A stretch of 39,863 nt of DNA, from assembly GCF_002377905.1 (NCBI RefSeq), contig NZ_DFQS01000046.1:1-39863 (forward strand), in the 5' to 3' direction. Of this stretch, positions 7,804 to 17,452 are shown piece after piece; within the stretch, counting starts at the first letter, position 1, and every line of letters starts with the position of its first letter. The notes under the pieces were generated by a model. The model searched no databases. It was not told where the DNA came from and saw only the letters and a list, made by a program, of their open reading frames with translations. The translations under genes were made by a program, and so were the position numbers. The stretch comes from Psychrobacter sp. UBA3483 (lineage in GTDB: Bacteria; Pseudomonadota; Gammaproteobacteria; Pseudomonadales; Moraxellaceae).

Positions 7804-10575
7804 TTAACCATCGTTACGAATGCTCAGGCTTGCTACCAATGCCGCCTTCAATGTCTCAAGTTTATCCGCTGACAATGCCTGATCGTTTTGATCGCTGATA
7901 TAAAACATATCTTCTGCGCGCTCGCCTAACGTGGTAATACGGGCGGCATGCACTTCAATCTGTTGTTGCAAAAAAACCTGACCAACGCGGGCCAGTAAGC
8001 CTGGTTGGTCAAGGGTCTCTAAACTCATGATATGCTGATTTGACGCCTCATTAAACTCAAAATTGATCGTGGTAGCGACATCGAAATGTCGCAGTTGCCG
8101 CGGCATTCTTCTATTAGTAAGCTTAGGAACTGTCGGATTTTTGAAGGCATCGATTAAGCGCTGCTTAAGCTCTTGTTGGCTGTCAGTATCAACCAATAGC
8201 GTGCCGCTGCGGTCGAGCAGTACGTAGGAATCTAAGGCAAAATCACGCGTTGCAGTAATAATACGCGCATCTAAAACATCAAGATTCATCTGATCAAACA
8301 CCGCCATCGTAACGGCAAATAAATTAACCTGATCTTGGGTATAAACAAACACTTGCACCGCATCCAGTGCCAACTCACGATGTTCACGTAACACGACCAA
8401 TGGCTGACTATTGGCGTCAGAGGCGCGGCCTATCGGCGGATGGTTTAAAATAGCTTCGGTATGCCACAAGATATCTTCTGCAATCTCGCGCAAAAAATAC
8501 TCATCGCCCAAGTCATCCCACAACCGTAAAACCTCATCGCGATTCATGTGCTGATTATCGACATTATCAAGCATCGCCAGTGCTTGTTTACGCGTGGCTT
8601 TAATCATATCTTGGCGGTTGGTTGGCGCGTCAATATCAGCGCGCAAGATACGCCGCGTTTGCGAATAGAGCTGCTTCATCAAGGTTGCGCGCCAGCTGTT
8701 CCAAAGCTGGGGGTTGGTAGCATTCATATCGGCGACCGTTAGGACGTACAGATGGTTTAGATGGGTAACATTACCTACTAAATCGGCAAATAGCGTCACC
8801 ACTTCTGGATCTGAGATGTCTTTTTTCTGCGCTGTCATCGACATCAGCAGATGATAGCGTGTCAACCAGCCAACCAAATGCGCGTCCGCAGTACTCATGC
8901 CATGAGCAAGGCAAAACTCAATAGCTTCTGTTTCGCCAAGCTGGCTATGATTGCCACCGCGCCCTTTGGCAATATCATGAAACATCGCCGCCAGTACCAA
9001 AATCTCTTTGCGCTCGATACGCTGAAAGATGGAGCTGACCAGTGGAAAGTCCTCGAAAAAGCGCGGATCGGTAAAGCGGTGTAAAATGCGAATCAAAAAT
9101 AACGTATGGGCATCGACCGTATAACGATGAAACAAATCGTACTGCATGAGCCCAGTCACTTGCGCAAAAGCTGGGATATAGCTGCCCAAAACGCCGTAGC
9201 GGTTCATGGTACGCAGGCGATGAAATAAATAATTTTGCTCTTTTAAATTGGCTAAAAATAGCGCTTGATGCGTGGGGTTATCTCTATAAACCTGATCGAT
9301 ACCGCGCGCCGCTATTTTTAGCGCGCGTAAGGTATGGGTACGGACGTTTTTGATACCGTATTGACCCATCAGCAAAAACATCTCTAAAATCGCCTCAGGG
9401 TGCTGAGCAAAGACGCGGTGATGCGATATTGCGATTTGTTCACCGACTTGGTTAAATCGAGCATTAATTGGATGCTTTTTTGGTCGTTCTTCATCCGGCA
9501 GTTGCGGCTCGATAATGGTCTCATAATAATGATTGGTCAGCATCTCAGACAGCGTCGATATCTGCATGGCACAGCGATAATAATCGCGCATAAAGCGTTC
9601 AACGGCAGCGTTCGGTTGGTCGTCAGGCTGCGTCTCATAGCCCATCATTTGCGCAATTTCACGCTGATAATCAAACAGCAGCTTGTTTTCATTGCGCCCG
9701 GTCAGCTCATGCAAATAATGGCGGATTTGCCATAAATAACCTTCAGCAAAGTTAAGCTCATCGAACTCTTTTTCGGTCAAAAAGTTTTGCTGTACCAAGT
9801 CATAAAGCTTACTGACCCGAAAGTAGCGCTTAGTCACCCAGCCAATGATATGAATATCACGCAGACCACCGGGCGCCGTTTTGATATTGGGCTCAAGATT
9901 GTACTCAGTGGCATTGTGCTGCAAATAGCGCGCTTTTGCTTCTGAGATTTTTACCTCATAAAAATCACGCGGCGACCACTGGGTATTGAAGATTTTATGG
10001 GGTACTTCTTGCAGCGCTTCATTGCCAATTAACAACCGCGCTTCTAACAAGGTGCTGGCAACGGTGTGGTCGAGCGCCGCTTCCAAGCATTCGCTGACGC
10101 TGCGTACTGATAGGGCGGGCTCAAGTCCAATATCCCACAATAGTGCCACTAAGTTATCGATTTTCTCTTTATTATCAGCCGCAATCTCGTCTGGCATTAG
10201 CAGCAAAATATCGACATCTGAATATAACGACAGCTCACCGCGCCCATAACCGCCAGTGGCAAATAAGGCTAAGTCCGTTTTATCAAGCTCAAACCATGTG
10301 AACAACGCAATGAGTAACTCATCGATGACGCAGGCACGTGCCGCCACCAACTGGCGAATATTGACGCCGCGTTCTAGCTCGCGGCTGATATCGTCATTGA
10401 TTTGAAGTAGCCACTCAGCAATACCAATCTCGGAAATACTGTGCTCGGAAACACTGTGCTTAGAAGTATCATGTTCGCAGGTGCTGAGCGACGTCGCGCT
10501 ATCGGTGGTAGTGCTATGGTCTGATAATAGAGGCATAGGCGTCAAATCAATGGTCGCGACATCACAAGTAAACAT
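7804..10575 (-). CDS. glnD: [Protein-PII] uridylyltransferase / uridylyl-removing enzyme
   Basis: The glutamine sensor of nitrogen regulation: it uridylylates PII (GlnB/GlnK) when glutamine is low and removes UMP when it is high. Domains in order over 923 residues: nucleotidyltransferase with GGYGRGELSLYSDVD (about 107-122), a helical PII-uridylyltransferase region, an HD hydrolase domain with His533-Asp534 in HDIAKGRGGNHSQ, and two C-terminal ACT domains (about 730-810 and 850-920) that sense glutamine. The N-terminus has a Ser/Thr/His-rich stretch of about 30 residues before the conserved part. The ATG at 10575 lacks a strong ribosome-binding site. It lies 147 bp downstream of map, behind a terminator, so it probably has its own promoter. 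Confidence 0.97.
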   Translation of the reverse strand: MFTCDVATIDLTPMPLLSDHSTTTDSATSLSTCEHDTSKHSVSEHSISEIGIAEWLLQINDDISRELERGVNIRQLVAARACVIDELLIALFTWFELDKTDLALFATGGYGRGELSLYSDVDILLLMPDEIAADNKEKIDNLVALLWDIGLEPALSVRSVSECLEAALDHTVASTLLEARLLIGNEALQEVPHKIFNTQWSPRDFYEVKISEAKARYLQHNATEYNLEPNIKTAPGGLRDIHIIGWVTKRYFRVSKLYDLVQQNFLTEKEFDELNFAEGYLWQIRHYLHELTGRNENKLLFDYQREIAQMMGYETQPDDQPNAAVERFMRDYYRCAMQISTLSEMLTNHYYETIIEPQLPDEERPKKHPINARFNQVGEQIAISHHRVFAQHPEAILEMFLLMGQYGIKNVRTHTLRALKIAARGIDQVYRDNPTHQALFLANLKEQNYLFHRLRTMNRYGVLGSYIPAFAQVTGLMQYDLFHRYTVDAHTLFLIRILHRFTDPRFFEDFPLVSSIFQRIERKEILVLAAMFHDIAKGRGGNHSQLGETEAIEFCLAHGMSTADAHLVGWLTRYHLLMSMTAQKKDISDPEVVTLFADLVGNVTHLNHLYVLTVADMNATNPQLWNSWRATLMKQLYSQTRRILRADIDAPTNRQDMIKATRKQALAMLDNVDNQHMNRDEVLRLWDDLGDEYFLREIAEDILWHTEAILNHPPIGRASDANSQPLVVLREHRELALDAVQVFVYTQDQVNLFAVTMAVFDQMNLDVLDARIITATRDFALDSYVLLDRSGTLLVDTDSQQELKQRLIDAFKNPTVPKLTNRRMPRQLRHFDVATTINFEFNEASNQHIMSLETLDQPGLLARVGQVFLQQQIEVHAARITTLGERAEDMFYISDQNDQALSADKLETLKAALVASLSIRNDG

Positions 10576-10687
10576 GAAGGTTATCCGATTAAAAAGTTGT
10601 AAATGAAGGAGCTAAAAACAATGGGTGAGTGCAAATATCACGATAGAAATCATAAAATAGCACCGTCAATATGCCTGAATTATAAGA

Positions 10688-10717
10688 CAAAAAAAAGACC
10701 GCCTAGGCGATCTTTTT
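10688..10717 (-). terminator. Intrinsic terminator of map
   Basis: On the minus strand agatcgcc-ta-ggcggtct is followed by a run of T. It lies just downstream of the map stop codon. A-runs on the other side make it potentially bidirectional. Confidence 0.85.
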
Positions 10718-10722
10718 AAGTA

Positions 10723-11517
10723 TTACTGAGTCAAAAAGCTTAAGTCTTCTTCGGGACGCGTGGTAAAGACTTCACAGCCATTATCTGTCACCACCAAGGT
10801 ATGCTCCCACTGCGCGGACAGCTTGCGGTCTTTAGTAATCGCCGTCCATTCGTCTGGTAAAATTTTGGTCTGCCACGTGCCTTGGTTAATCATCGGTTCA
10901 ATGGTAAAGGTCATACCGGTTTTTAGCTCAAAGCCTGTGCCTTTTTTACCATAATGCATGACTTGTGGCTCGTGGTGGAATTCATCACTGATACCGTGAC
11001 CACAGAATTCGCGCACGATACTAAAGCGTTCCGGTTCGACCACTTCTTGGATAGCCGCACCGACATCGCCCAAGCGCGCGCCATTTTTGACCACACTCAT
11101 ACCAGCATAAAGGGCATCTTGTGCCACTTTGCAGATACGCTGCGCCATAATAGAGCCATTGCCGACAATCCACATTTTTGAGGTATCGCCGTAATAGCCA
11201 TCTTTAATAACCGTGACATCGATATTGATGATATCACCATCTTTTAGCAGTTTATTGTCGGCTGGAATACCGTGACAAACCACATGGTTGACTGAGGTAC
11301 AGATAGATTTTGGGAAGCCGTTATAGTTAAGCGGCGCAGGAATCGCTTCTTGCACATTAACGATATAATCGTGAGCGATTTGGTTCAATGCTTCAGTACT
11401 GACGCCGACTTTGACGTGCTCATCAAGCATCACCAGCACGTCACTGGCGAGTTTACCGGCCACGCGCATTTTTTCTATGGCTTCAGGGGATTGGATAAGG
11501 GATTTTTTTGTCATCAT
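10723..11517 (-). CDS. map: Type I methionine aminopeptidase
   Basis: Removes the initiator Met from nascent proteins whose second residue is small. All expected active-site residues of the pita-bread fold are present in 264 residues: His82, the metal ligands Asp100, Asp111, His174, Glu207 and Glu238 (motifs CHGIP, IDVTV, GDTSKM, FCGHGI, TIEPMI, QWEHTL). Length matches E. coli MAP (264). There are two adjacent ATGs (11517 and 11514); either may be used. In many proteobacteria map neighbours glnD, as here, supporting the assignment. A clear terminator follows. Confidence 0.97.
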   Translation of the reverse strand: MMTKKSLIQSPEAIEKMRVAGKLASDVLVMLDEHVKVGVSTEALNQIAHDYIVNVQEAIPAPLNYNGFPKSICTSVNHVVCHGIPADNKLLKDGDIINIDVTVIKDGYYGDTSKMWIVGNGSIMAQRICKVAQDALYAGMSVVKNGARLGDVGAAIQEVVEPERFSIVREFCGHGISDEFHHEPQVMHYGKKGTGFELKTGMTFTIEPMINQGTWQTKILPDEWTAITKDRKLSAQWEHTLVVTDNGCEVFTTRPEEDLSFLTQ

Positions 11518-11884
11518 AATCGTACTTATAGTTATAGAATTTAGGTAGGCAATTATACCATAAATGCAAGCGTCGCTGTTTTGCTAACCCTTAGCAACTT
11601 TGTACGCATTTATCAACGTCGAGCGTTATAGTGATATCAACTGTCTCAGCTTATTTATATGTCTATACGTGACTATATAGTCATGGAAATATGACCCATA
11701 TGCAAAAAAGCAGTTGAATGTTGCAGATGATAGAAGTATTGTAATTTTGTTTGCTAAATGAATTGGCAACGGTTTTTAGCGCTTGGTGCAGGACCCAATA
11801 GCTAAGCGTAAAAAAATAAACGTTAAAGATAAGCCGCATAAAAATCGCTTCACGCTTTTATTTTACAATAACAAGGATGTTGTT
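11518..11884. other. Divergent intergenic region between map and the lipase gene
   Basis: Holds the promoters of map and lip and a 14-bp palindrome at 11670-11683. The frame upstream of the lipase ATG stays open to a TTG at 11783, but I treat that part as untranslated leader. No other gene seen. Confidence 0.6.
11670..11683. promoter_or_regulatory. Perfect 14-bp palindrome, candidate operator
   Basis: tgactatatagtca is fully self-complementary and lies about 200 bp upstream of the lipase ATG and 150 bp from the map start. Its size fits a dimeric regulator site, but no regulator is identified. Confidence 0.35.
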
Positions 11885-12955
11885 ATGACTCTAAAATCTC
11901 GCCTGCGCGCTGCCATAATGCCCAGCGCCTTTCTACCTTCACTTGGCGCTATTGCTGCCGGTGTGCTCCTCATGACCTTACAAACTACTTCTGCTCAAGC
12001 AGCGGGACAATTTTATAATTGCGCCAATGCCACCGGCTGTAAAATGGTCGATAGCAAATTTTTCACCTCAAACCATACGGATACCAAATATCCCATTGTC
12101 ATGACTCATGGTCTGGTCGGCTTTACCAAGCTACTTGGTGTCGACTACTTTTATGGTATTCCGCAAACCCTGATGAGTGGCGGCTCAAAAGTCTACGCCA
12201 CCAAGACCTCTTCTTTTAACGACAGCCGAGTGCGCGGAGAGCAGCTACTACAACAAGTAAAAACCATTAGCGCGATATCTGGCAGCCCCAAGGTAAACTT
12301 AATTGGTCATAGTCATGGCGGCCATGATATTCGTTATGTCGCTGCTGTTGAACCAAAGTACGTGGCGTCAGTGACCGCGGTTGCCAGTCCAGAGCAAGGG
12401 GCAGCGTTAGCCGATTGGGTGGTTGAGCAGATTGATAATGACAGAATCAATGGTGAGTATAATACTGCTACCAAAGCCGCGCTTACCTTGTTTGGCTTCT
12501 TGGGTAACTTCATGGATTTGAATGCTGGTATCCCTATCGATAAGCTGCAAGAGCAAGACGGATTTGGTGCGGTTACCGCCTTATCAACTAACTATATGGC
12601 TGATTTTAACCGTGAGTTCCCAGCGGCCATGCCTTCAAGCTACTGTGGTCAACCAAAAGATACTAGGGTAAACGGTATCAACTACTATTCATTCAGCGGT
12701 GTCGGTCAAGTGACCAATGCGCTAGACCCGATGGATTATGTGCTATTAGCGACCTCACAAGTGTTTAAAAACGACCCAAATGATGGCTTGGTTTCCGCTT
12801 GTTCGAGCCGTCTAGGCTATGTGATCCGCGATGACTATAAAATGAACCATATGGATTCGGTCAATCAGCTATTAGGCTTAGTCGCATGGGGACAACCTAA
12901 TCCTAAAACCGTCTATCGCGATCAGGTCAACCGTTTAAAGAATGCCAATTTATAA
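11885..12955 (+). CDS. Secreted triacylglycerol lipase, Pseudomonas-type family I
   Basis: Extracellular alpha/beta-hydrolase that cleaves triacylglycerols. The catalytic triad reads Ser143 (GHSHG), Asp300 (NDGLVSAC) and His322 (MNHMDSVNQ); an HGL oxyanion segment is at 75-77. Cysteines in SYCGQP and VSACSS fit the conserved family disulfide, and an extra pair (Cys46, Cys52) lies at the mature N-terminus. A Sec signal peptide of about 39 residues ends SAQA. I use the ATG at 11885 because AAGGA lies seven bases upstream; the frame opens earlier at a TTG (11783) with no signal-peptide logic. The protein has 356 residues. The next gene is its dedicated foldase, as expected for this family, which leaves the periplasm by type II secretion after folding. 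Substrate chain length cannot be told. Confidence 0.94.
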   Translation: MTLKSRLRAAIMPSAFLPSLGAIAAGVLLMTLQTTSAQAAGQFYNCANATGCKMVDSKFFTSNHTDTKYPIVMTHGLVGFTKLLGVDYFYGIPQTLMSGGSKVYATKTSSFNDSRVRGEQLLQQVKTISAISGSPKVNLIGHSHGGHDIRYVAAVEPKYVASVTAVASPEQGAALADWVVEQIDNDRINGEYNTATKAALTLFGFLGNFMDLNAGIPIDKLQEQDGFGAVTALSTNYMADFNREFPAAMPSSYCGQPKDTRVNGINYYSFSGVGQVTNALDPMDYVLLATSQVFKNDPNDGLVSACSSRLGYVIRDDYKMNHMDSVNQLLGLVAWGQPNPKTVYRDQVNRLKNANL

Positions 12956-13019
12956 AGCCAGCTTCTAGATTTAGTGGCTGGGATTTGAATATAAATTAGT
13001 AAGTTAACCGCTTTTGCTT

Positions 13020-13052
13020 AAAAGGGTCACTACGTAACTGACCCTTTTATTT
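13020..13052 (+). terminator. Strong intrinsic terminator between lipase and foldase genes
   Basis: A perfect 10-bp stem, aaaagggtca (13020-13029) with tgaccctttt (13039-13048), a 9-nt loop, and a short T-rich tail. It lies 65 bp after the lipase stop codon and 67 bp before the foldase start. Confidence 0.85.
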
Positions 13053-13114
13053 TGCCCCATTTTATGAGTAGTAAATTCCTTATCAACCGATTGATTAAAT
13101 AAGATAGTGTCGTT

Positions 13115-14221
13115 ATGTCAACTAAGCGCCGTTCACCATTTTTGCTCATTATTATCGCCGTGATAATCGTTTTAGTCGTGGCGATTATTTGGTGGTTTAA
13201 ACCTGATAATGCTGGTAAATCTTCTTCTCAAACAGATTCTACTGCGCTGAATAGTCAAGCCAATGCCAGTATCATAGAAGAGACAAAGATGAATAATGAA
13301 GTTGGCGCATTATCTAAACAAGACGCTTCCCAATTTACCACAGGTCTTGAAAATCTACCGCGCTCCTTGCAAGGGACGGAGGTCGATGGCGAGATTATCA
13401 TTGATGAAAACAAACAGTTGGTCGTCACCGAAGGGCTACGGCGCTTATTTGATTACTTTTTATCGGCGCTAGGCGAAGAGGATGAAGCCGTCATTTATGC
13501 GCGGGTGGAGAGTTATATCCGCAGTCATACGCCAGAGCCTGCAGCCAGCCAAGCGATGAAGATATTTGACCAATATATCGCCTATCTTAAAGCGATTCCT
13601 GCAATAGAAAGCCGTTATGGCAATCTGCAGTTACAAGCGACAAAAAATGGTGAGCTTGATTTAAATGTGGTGGCGCAGCAGCAGCAAGATGTTGCTAAGT
13701 TGCGCCAGCAGCATTTTGATAAAAATACTATCACCGCCTTTTTTGGCGCAGAAGATGCATATGATGACTATAGTATTGCGATGGTCAAAATTAACCAAGA
13801 TAAGCAAATGTCCGACGCCCAAAAAGAAGCGGCAAAGCAAGACTATATTAGCCGCATGCCAGATAATGCGACCAAAGCCAATATCGCCCAGCAGGCCAAT
13901 TTGGAGGAGTTAATCAGTCGTACAGAGCAGCTGCAAGCCAAGGGCGCAACGGCTGAAGAGTTATATAATATGCGTCGTGAGTTGGTTGGTGCGCCAGCAG
14001 CAGCAAGGCTTGCGCAGGTCGATCAACAAGATGCTCATTTTGATCAGCGTTTTAAGCAGTATCAAGCCCAAAAACAGCAGCTACTAAGTCAAAATGCCGA
14101 TAAGGCGCAAGCGCAAACCCAAATCAATCAAATAGAGCAACAATTGTTTAATGAGACGGAACGCAAACGTTTGGCAGGTTATGCTGCTTTGCAACAACAA
14201 AAGGCTGCAAATCTTAATTAG
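13115..14221 (+). CDS. lifO: Lipase-specific foldase (lipase chaperone, Lif)
   Basis: Membrane-anchored steric chaperone that folds the cognate lipase in the periplasm. It has one N-terminal TM helix (about 9-28), then a Ser/Asn/Gln-rich linker and a helical C-terminal domain of about 280 residues rich in Gln, Ala and Glu. The family signature RxxFDYxLSAxGE is present as RRLFDYFLSALGEED from about residue 109. The total of 368 residues is normal for Lif. ATG at 13115 with only a weak ribosome-binding site. The position directly after the lipase gene supports the call, but a terminator separates the two, so expression may depend on readthrough or a second promoter. Confidence 0.93.
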   Translation: MSTKRRSPFLLIIIAVIIVLVVAIIWWFKPDNAGKSSSQTDSTALNSQANASIIEETKMNNEVGALSKQDASQFTTGLENLPRSLQGTEVDGEIIIDENKQLVVTEGLRRLFDYFLSALGEEDEAVIYARVESYIRSHTPEPAASQAMKIFDQYIAYLKAIPAIESRYGNLQLQATKNGELDLNVVAQQQQDVAKLRQQHFDKNTITAFFGAEDAYDDYSIAMVKINQDKQMSDAQKEAAKQDYISRMPDNATKANIAQQANLEELISRTEQLQAKGATAEELYNMRRELVGAPAAARLAQVDQQDAHFDQRFKQYQAQKQQLLSQNADKAQAQTQINQIEQQLFNETERKRLAGYAALQQQKAANLN

Positions 14222-14573
14222 ATTCGATATCAATTTTTAGGTAAAAGTAAAAAGTATGTAACGGTGAAATCGAAGTATCGGCACTCTAAAGAGAGTTTTT
14301 AGCTAAAGTGCTAGCAGGGAATAGGTATTGTAACAAGGTGTGTTAGCAAAAAAGCTATAAAGTAGAACAAATATAGCGGTAATTAGTACTCAATCTATCA
14401 TGACAGGCTTATGAAAAATGGGCATAATAACTGCACTGTTTAGACTAACGATAAAGCATATTAAGTAGCGCACGTTAATCATGACACATTAACCTTAGCG
14501 AATGCTGCTTAATATGATAAAAACAATACTTTTTACCCTTACACTTTTATATTTGAAACCTCTAGGAGTTTAT
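14222..14573. other. Intergenic region before the META lipoprotein gene
   Basis: A short hairpin actct-aaag-agagt followed by T5 (14283-14300) may end foldase transcription, but its stem is only five pairs. A TATGAT hexamer at 14513-14518 could be the -10 box of the following gene. Nothing else seen. Confidence 0.4.
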
Positions 14574-15065
14574 ATGAAAAACATGACTAAAATGATGATG
14601 GCTGCCACCCTTGCAGTTGGTACCCTTGCGGCTGCTGGTTGCCAAACCACCCCTAGCGTTACTGCACCTGTGACCCAGCCAATTACCGTTGACGCCCTAC
14701 AAGCGTATAACTGGCAGCTTGTCGATGCTAAGCGCACCAATGGCGATAAAGTTAGCCAATTGTTCTTTGATCCAAGCAAACCATTGACGCTAAAATTCTT
14801 TAAAGACGGTGCAACCAACCGCGTGACCTTTACCAATACTTGTAATAACATGGGCGCCAGTTATGACGTCGTAAATGGTAATGTCGTGTTAGGTAATGTG
14901 ATGTCAACGATGATGGCCTGCCCTGAGCCACAAGCCAGCTTTGATACTGCGACACTTGCAACAGTACAAGGTAAGTACAGCATCAATAATAATGCCAATA
15001 ACACGCCTATCTTGACCATTACTAATAGCAATCAAGTGGCACATTTCAAAGCGGTTTCTAAATAA
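14574..15065 (+). CDS. META-domain (HslJ-like) lipoprotein
   Basis: A 163-residue lipoprotein: signal peptide with lipobox AAGC (Cys23), then a META/HslJ domain. The domain shows YNWQLVDAKR at its start and the family hallmarks NTCNNMGASY and TMMACPEP with paired cysteines. HslJ-type proteins are envelope proteins linked to heat shock or antibiotic tolerance in E. coli; exact function is unknown. The ATG at 14574 is chosen because AGGAG lies five bases upstream and the signal peptide starts there; the frame is open to 14502. A strong terminator follows, so it is monocistronic. Confidence 0.88.
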   Translation: MKNMTKMMMAATLAVGTLAAAGCQTTPSVTAPVTQPITVDALQAYNWQLVDAKRTNGDKVSQLFFDPSKPLTLKFFKDGATNRVTFTNTCNNMGASYDVVNGNVVLGNVMSTMMACPEPQASFDTATLATVQGKYSINNNANNTPILTITNSNQVAHFKAVSK

Positions 15066-15105
15066 TTTAATCGTTTAATATAAATGTTTTAAAATCTGAC
15101 AACTT

Positions 15106-15138
15106 AAAATGCCTCACTAAACAGTGGGGCATTTTTTT
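15106..15138 (+). terminator. Intrinsic terminator after the META lipoprotein gene
   Basis: A 12-bp stem (15106-15117 with 15124-15135, one G/T pair), a 6-nt loop and a run of seven T. Confidence 0.9.
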
Positions 15139-15286
15139 ATCTAAAATTTGTGATGCTTTAGGCTACACTGTCATAAGCCGCTAAGGTTAACTATTTAAGC
15201 CATTAAGATATCTCTTATGCCATCAACTTCTTAACCTTATCAAAATTCTCATTTTGTATTTATCACTGTTTTATTGGACGTCATTT

Positions 15287-16297
15287 ATGTTAGAAATCTT
15301 TGGAGAAAAATCATCTTTCAACCTACGCACGGTAAGTGCTGTCATAGCGATAACGGCTTTTAGCTTGCTAACGGGCTGTCAGACATTGCCAAGTACGATG
15401 CCTAAAGCGAATCATGCAACCAAAACACCTATTGATACAAGTGCAAGTAATCCGCTAACGGCGCGCATGCCAGCGATAGATCGGCAAGGGCGCATTGCCT
15501 ATGTTGAAGAGCAGGGAGCGGGCGCGGCAAAGATATCGACGCTATATAGTATTCGCCCTGATGGTAGCGACCGCCAATTGATAGATCAGCTCAATGGCTA
15601 TATCTATGCGCCAGCGTGGTCTGCCGATGGTCAAATGCTTGTATATAGTAAACAAGTCGCGCGCCAGTCTCCTAAGATTTATATTTATGATCGCAACAGC
15701 AACACCCAAAATCTCATCGTCAATACTGAGGGCAGTAACTTATCAGCCTCATTTTCGCCTGACGGGCAAAAATTGCTTTATAGCTCCACCGTCGGCGGCA
15801 ATGCTGATATTTATGAGATGCGCTTAAGTGACGGTCATACCAAACAGCTTACAACCTTAGCGAGCACAGAAGTGCAGCCAAGCTACGCTGCCAATGGGCA
15901 AAGCTTTGTTTATACCAGCGACAAAGTGCGCGCTGGTCGTCCAAGTATTTATCGTTATCACTTTGCTACCGGTAAGGCGACCTTGATACCGACCGCAGGC
16001 TATGCGGCCAGTCCGCAACTGAGCTTGGATGGACAGTATTTAGCCTATCTTAATGGTCGTAAGGCGGCGGTCATGACACTGGCTACAGGACAGGTGGTTA
16101 ATCTAGCAGAGACAGGACTTGATGAGCCTGCGCGTCTGTCGCCTTCTGCACAGTACGCTGTTTATCCCACAAAGCTTTCGCAAGTGAGCGGTCAAAGTGG
16201 TAGCAGTTTAGTGATTCATTCTTTAACAGGCAATTCAAGCTACGCGATTAGTAGTAAGACAGGCGGCGTCGTGCGCTCACCGATTTGGGGTCGTTAA
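15287..16297 (+). CDS. TolB-like beta-propeller (PD40) lipoprotein
   Basis: A 336-residue predicted lipoprotein with lipobox LLTGC (Cys31). It is followed by WD40-like/PD40 propeller repeats: SIRPDGSDRQL, PAWSADGQMLVYS, SFSPDGQKLLYSS, SYAANGQSFVYTS and QLSLDGQYLAYLNG. It resembles the C-terminal propeller of TolB, but it lacks TolB's N-terminal domain and no tol-pal genes are nearby, so it is not TolB itself. The ATG at 15287 gives a sensible signal peptide; the frame opens at a TTG (15254). It may bind a protein partner at the outer membrane; the partner is unknown. Confidence 0.8.
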   Translation: MLEIFGEKSSFNLRTVSAVIAITAFSLLTGCQTLPSTMPKANHATKTPIDTSASNPLTARMPAIDRQGRIAYVEEQGAGAAKISTLYSIRPDGSDRQLIDQLNGYIYAPAWSADGQMLVYSKQVARQSPKIYIYDRNSNTQNLIVNTEGSNLSASFSPDGQKLLYSSTVGGNADIYEMRLSDGHTKQLTTLASTEVQPSYAANGQSFVYTSDKVRAGRPSIYRYHFATGKATLIPTAGYAASPQLSLDGQYLAYLNGRKAAVMTLATGQVVNLAETGLDEPARLSPSAQYAVYPTKLSQVSGQSGSSLVIHSLTGNSSYAISSKTGGVVRSPIWGR

Positions 16298-16636
16298 TGC
16301 CAAAACCTATGTATTATGTAATGGAATGTATATATAATCACTAACAAAGAAACATAAGTTGATTGAATAACCTGCGATTTAGAGGTGGCATAACCGTACG
16401 TTAAATTCGTTATAGCCCAAGATTGTATGGCAATACTGTCTTAGTATTTAAAATACAACAAGCAAAATTTCTGAAATAAAGTCTTGCGCACTAAGGCCAT
16501 AGTTGAAGCTGAATGAATAAATCCGAATGAAGTAAATCCCATTAAAGAAACGTCGAGTAACTTTCAGTCATATAAAAAATCGTATAACCAAGACATCAAA
16601 AGGTTGGATTAGGCGAGCAAAAGGAGAGAGCGGTTC
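16298..16636. other. Intergenic region upstream of the YqiJ-like/flotillin genes
   Basis: AT-rich, no gene seen. It contains a two-copy tandem repeat, gaatgaataaatcc (16511-16524) and gaatgaagtaaatcc (16525-16539). It should hold the promoter of the cluster, but I cannot place it. Confidence 0.5.
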
Positions 16637-17305
16637 ATGCAAGAGTCCTTTTTAGTTTTTATCACTAAAATCAGTTTGTACCCGACGATTATTTTTACGG
16701 GGCTTGTCATGTTTGTGACGCTATATTGGCTGGTGTCATTACTCGGCATGGCAGATATGGATAGCGTAGATTTTGGTGAGCCAGATGGTGATGTTTCTAC
16801 CCTGTCATCGACGGGGTTTTTCACTGGTCTCATGCTCAAATTTGGTCTTTATGGCGTGCCACTCATCATCATACTAAGCTTAATCAGCCTAATCGGTTGG
16901 CTATTAAGCTACTTATATACGAGCTTTTTACATCAATATTTTGACTCTGGTCTTTTGTATTATCTCTTTGGTACAGGGGCGCTCATTTTTGTATTGGTCG
17001 TATCCATGTGGCTAACTGGTATGATCATTGCACCCATCCGTAAAAATATCGCCAAAATACCCAAACGTAACGCATCTAGTAATATCGGTAAAATCGCCGT
17101 GGTACGTACATTGAGTGTGACTGACAAACATGGTGAAGCAGAAGTAAATGATGGCGGCGCAGGCTTGATACTCAAAATCCGTTCAGACATCAATAATGAT
17201 TTGCTCAGGCAGGGTGATAGAGTGACTTTGATAGAATATTTAGAAGAAGCCAACGCCTACCGAGTCGCTCCCGTAAAAGAAAAGTCGTATAAACCGCCGC
17301 TATAA
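16637..17305 (+). CDS. YqiJ-like membrane protein with C-terminal OB-fold
   Basis: A 222-residue inner-membrane protein with three hydrophobic segments (about 8-36, 70-94, 105-130) and a C-terminal soluble domain of about 75 residues. That domain (IGKIAVVRTLSVTDKHGEAE, then RQGDRVTLIEYLEEANAYRV) fits the OB-fold/NfeD-like domain of YqiJ. In E. coli yqiJ precedes the flotillin-like yqiK, and NfeD-type proteins are standard partners of SPFH proteins. Here the flotillin starts 147 bp downstream on the same strand. The ATG at 16637 follows an AAGGAGA site. Likely role is assembly or control of flotillin microdomains (inference). Confidence 0.83.
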   Translation: MQESFLVFITKISLYPTIIFTGLVMFVTLYWLVSLLGMADMDSVDFGEPDGDVSTLSSTGFFTGLMLKFGLYGVPLIIILSLISLIGWLLSYLYTSFLHQYFDSGLLYYLFGTGALIFVLVVSMWLTGMIIAPIRKNIAKIPKRNASSNIGKIAVVRTLSVTDKHGEAEVNDGGAGLILKIRSDINNDLLRQGDRVTLIEYLEEANAYRVAPVKEKSYKPPL

Positions 17306-17452
17306 ATAATTTTAAAATTGAAATAAATAACATTTATACATTCGTTTTATAGGTTGGCTGAGTGGCGGTGTAGAGATAACTAATAGTTTGTTTTTAAGTA
17401 TGGTATTAATCGTTTTAAATTTGGTTGCAATGTTCTCATTAAAGGAATGAAT

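Noticed and set aside
15287..16297. Calling the propeller lipoprotein TolB of the Tol-Pal system
   Set aside because: It has a lipobox, lacks the TolB N-terminal domain, and no tolQRA or pal gene is nearby.
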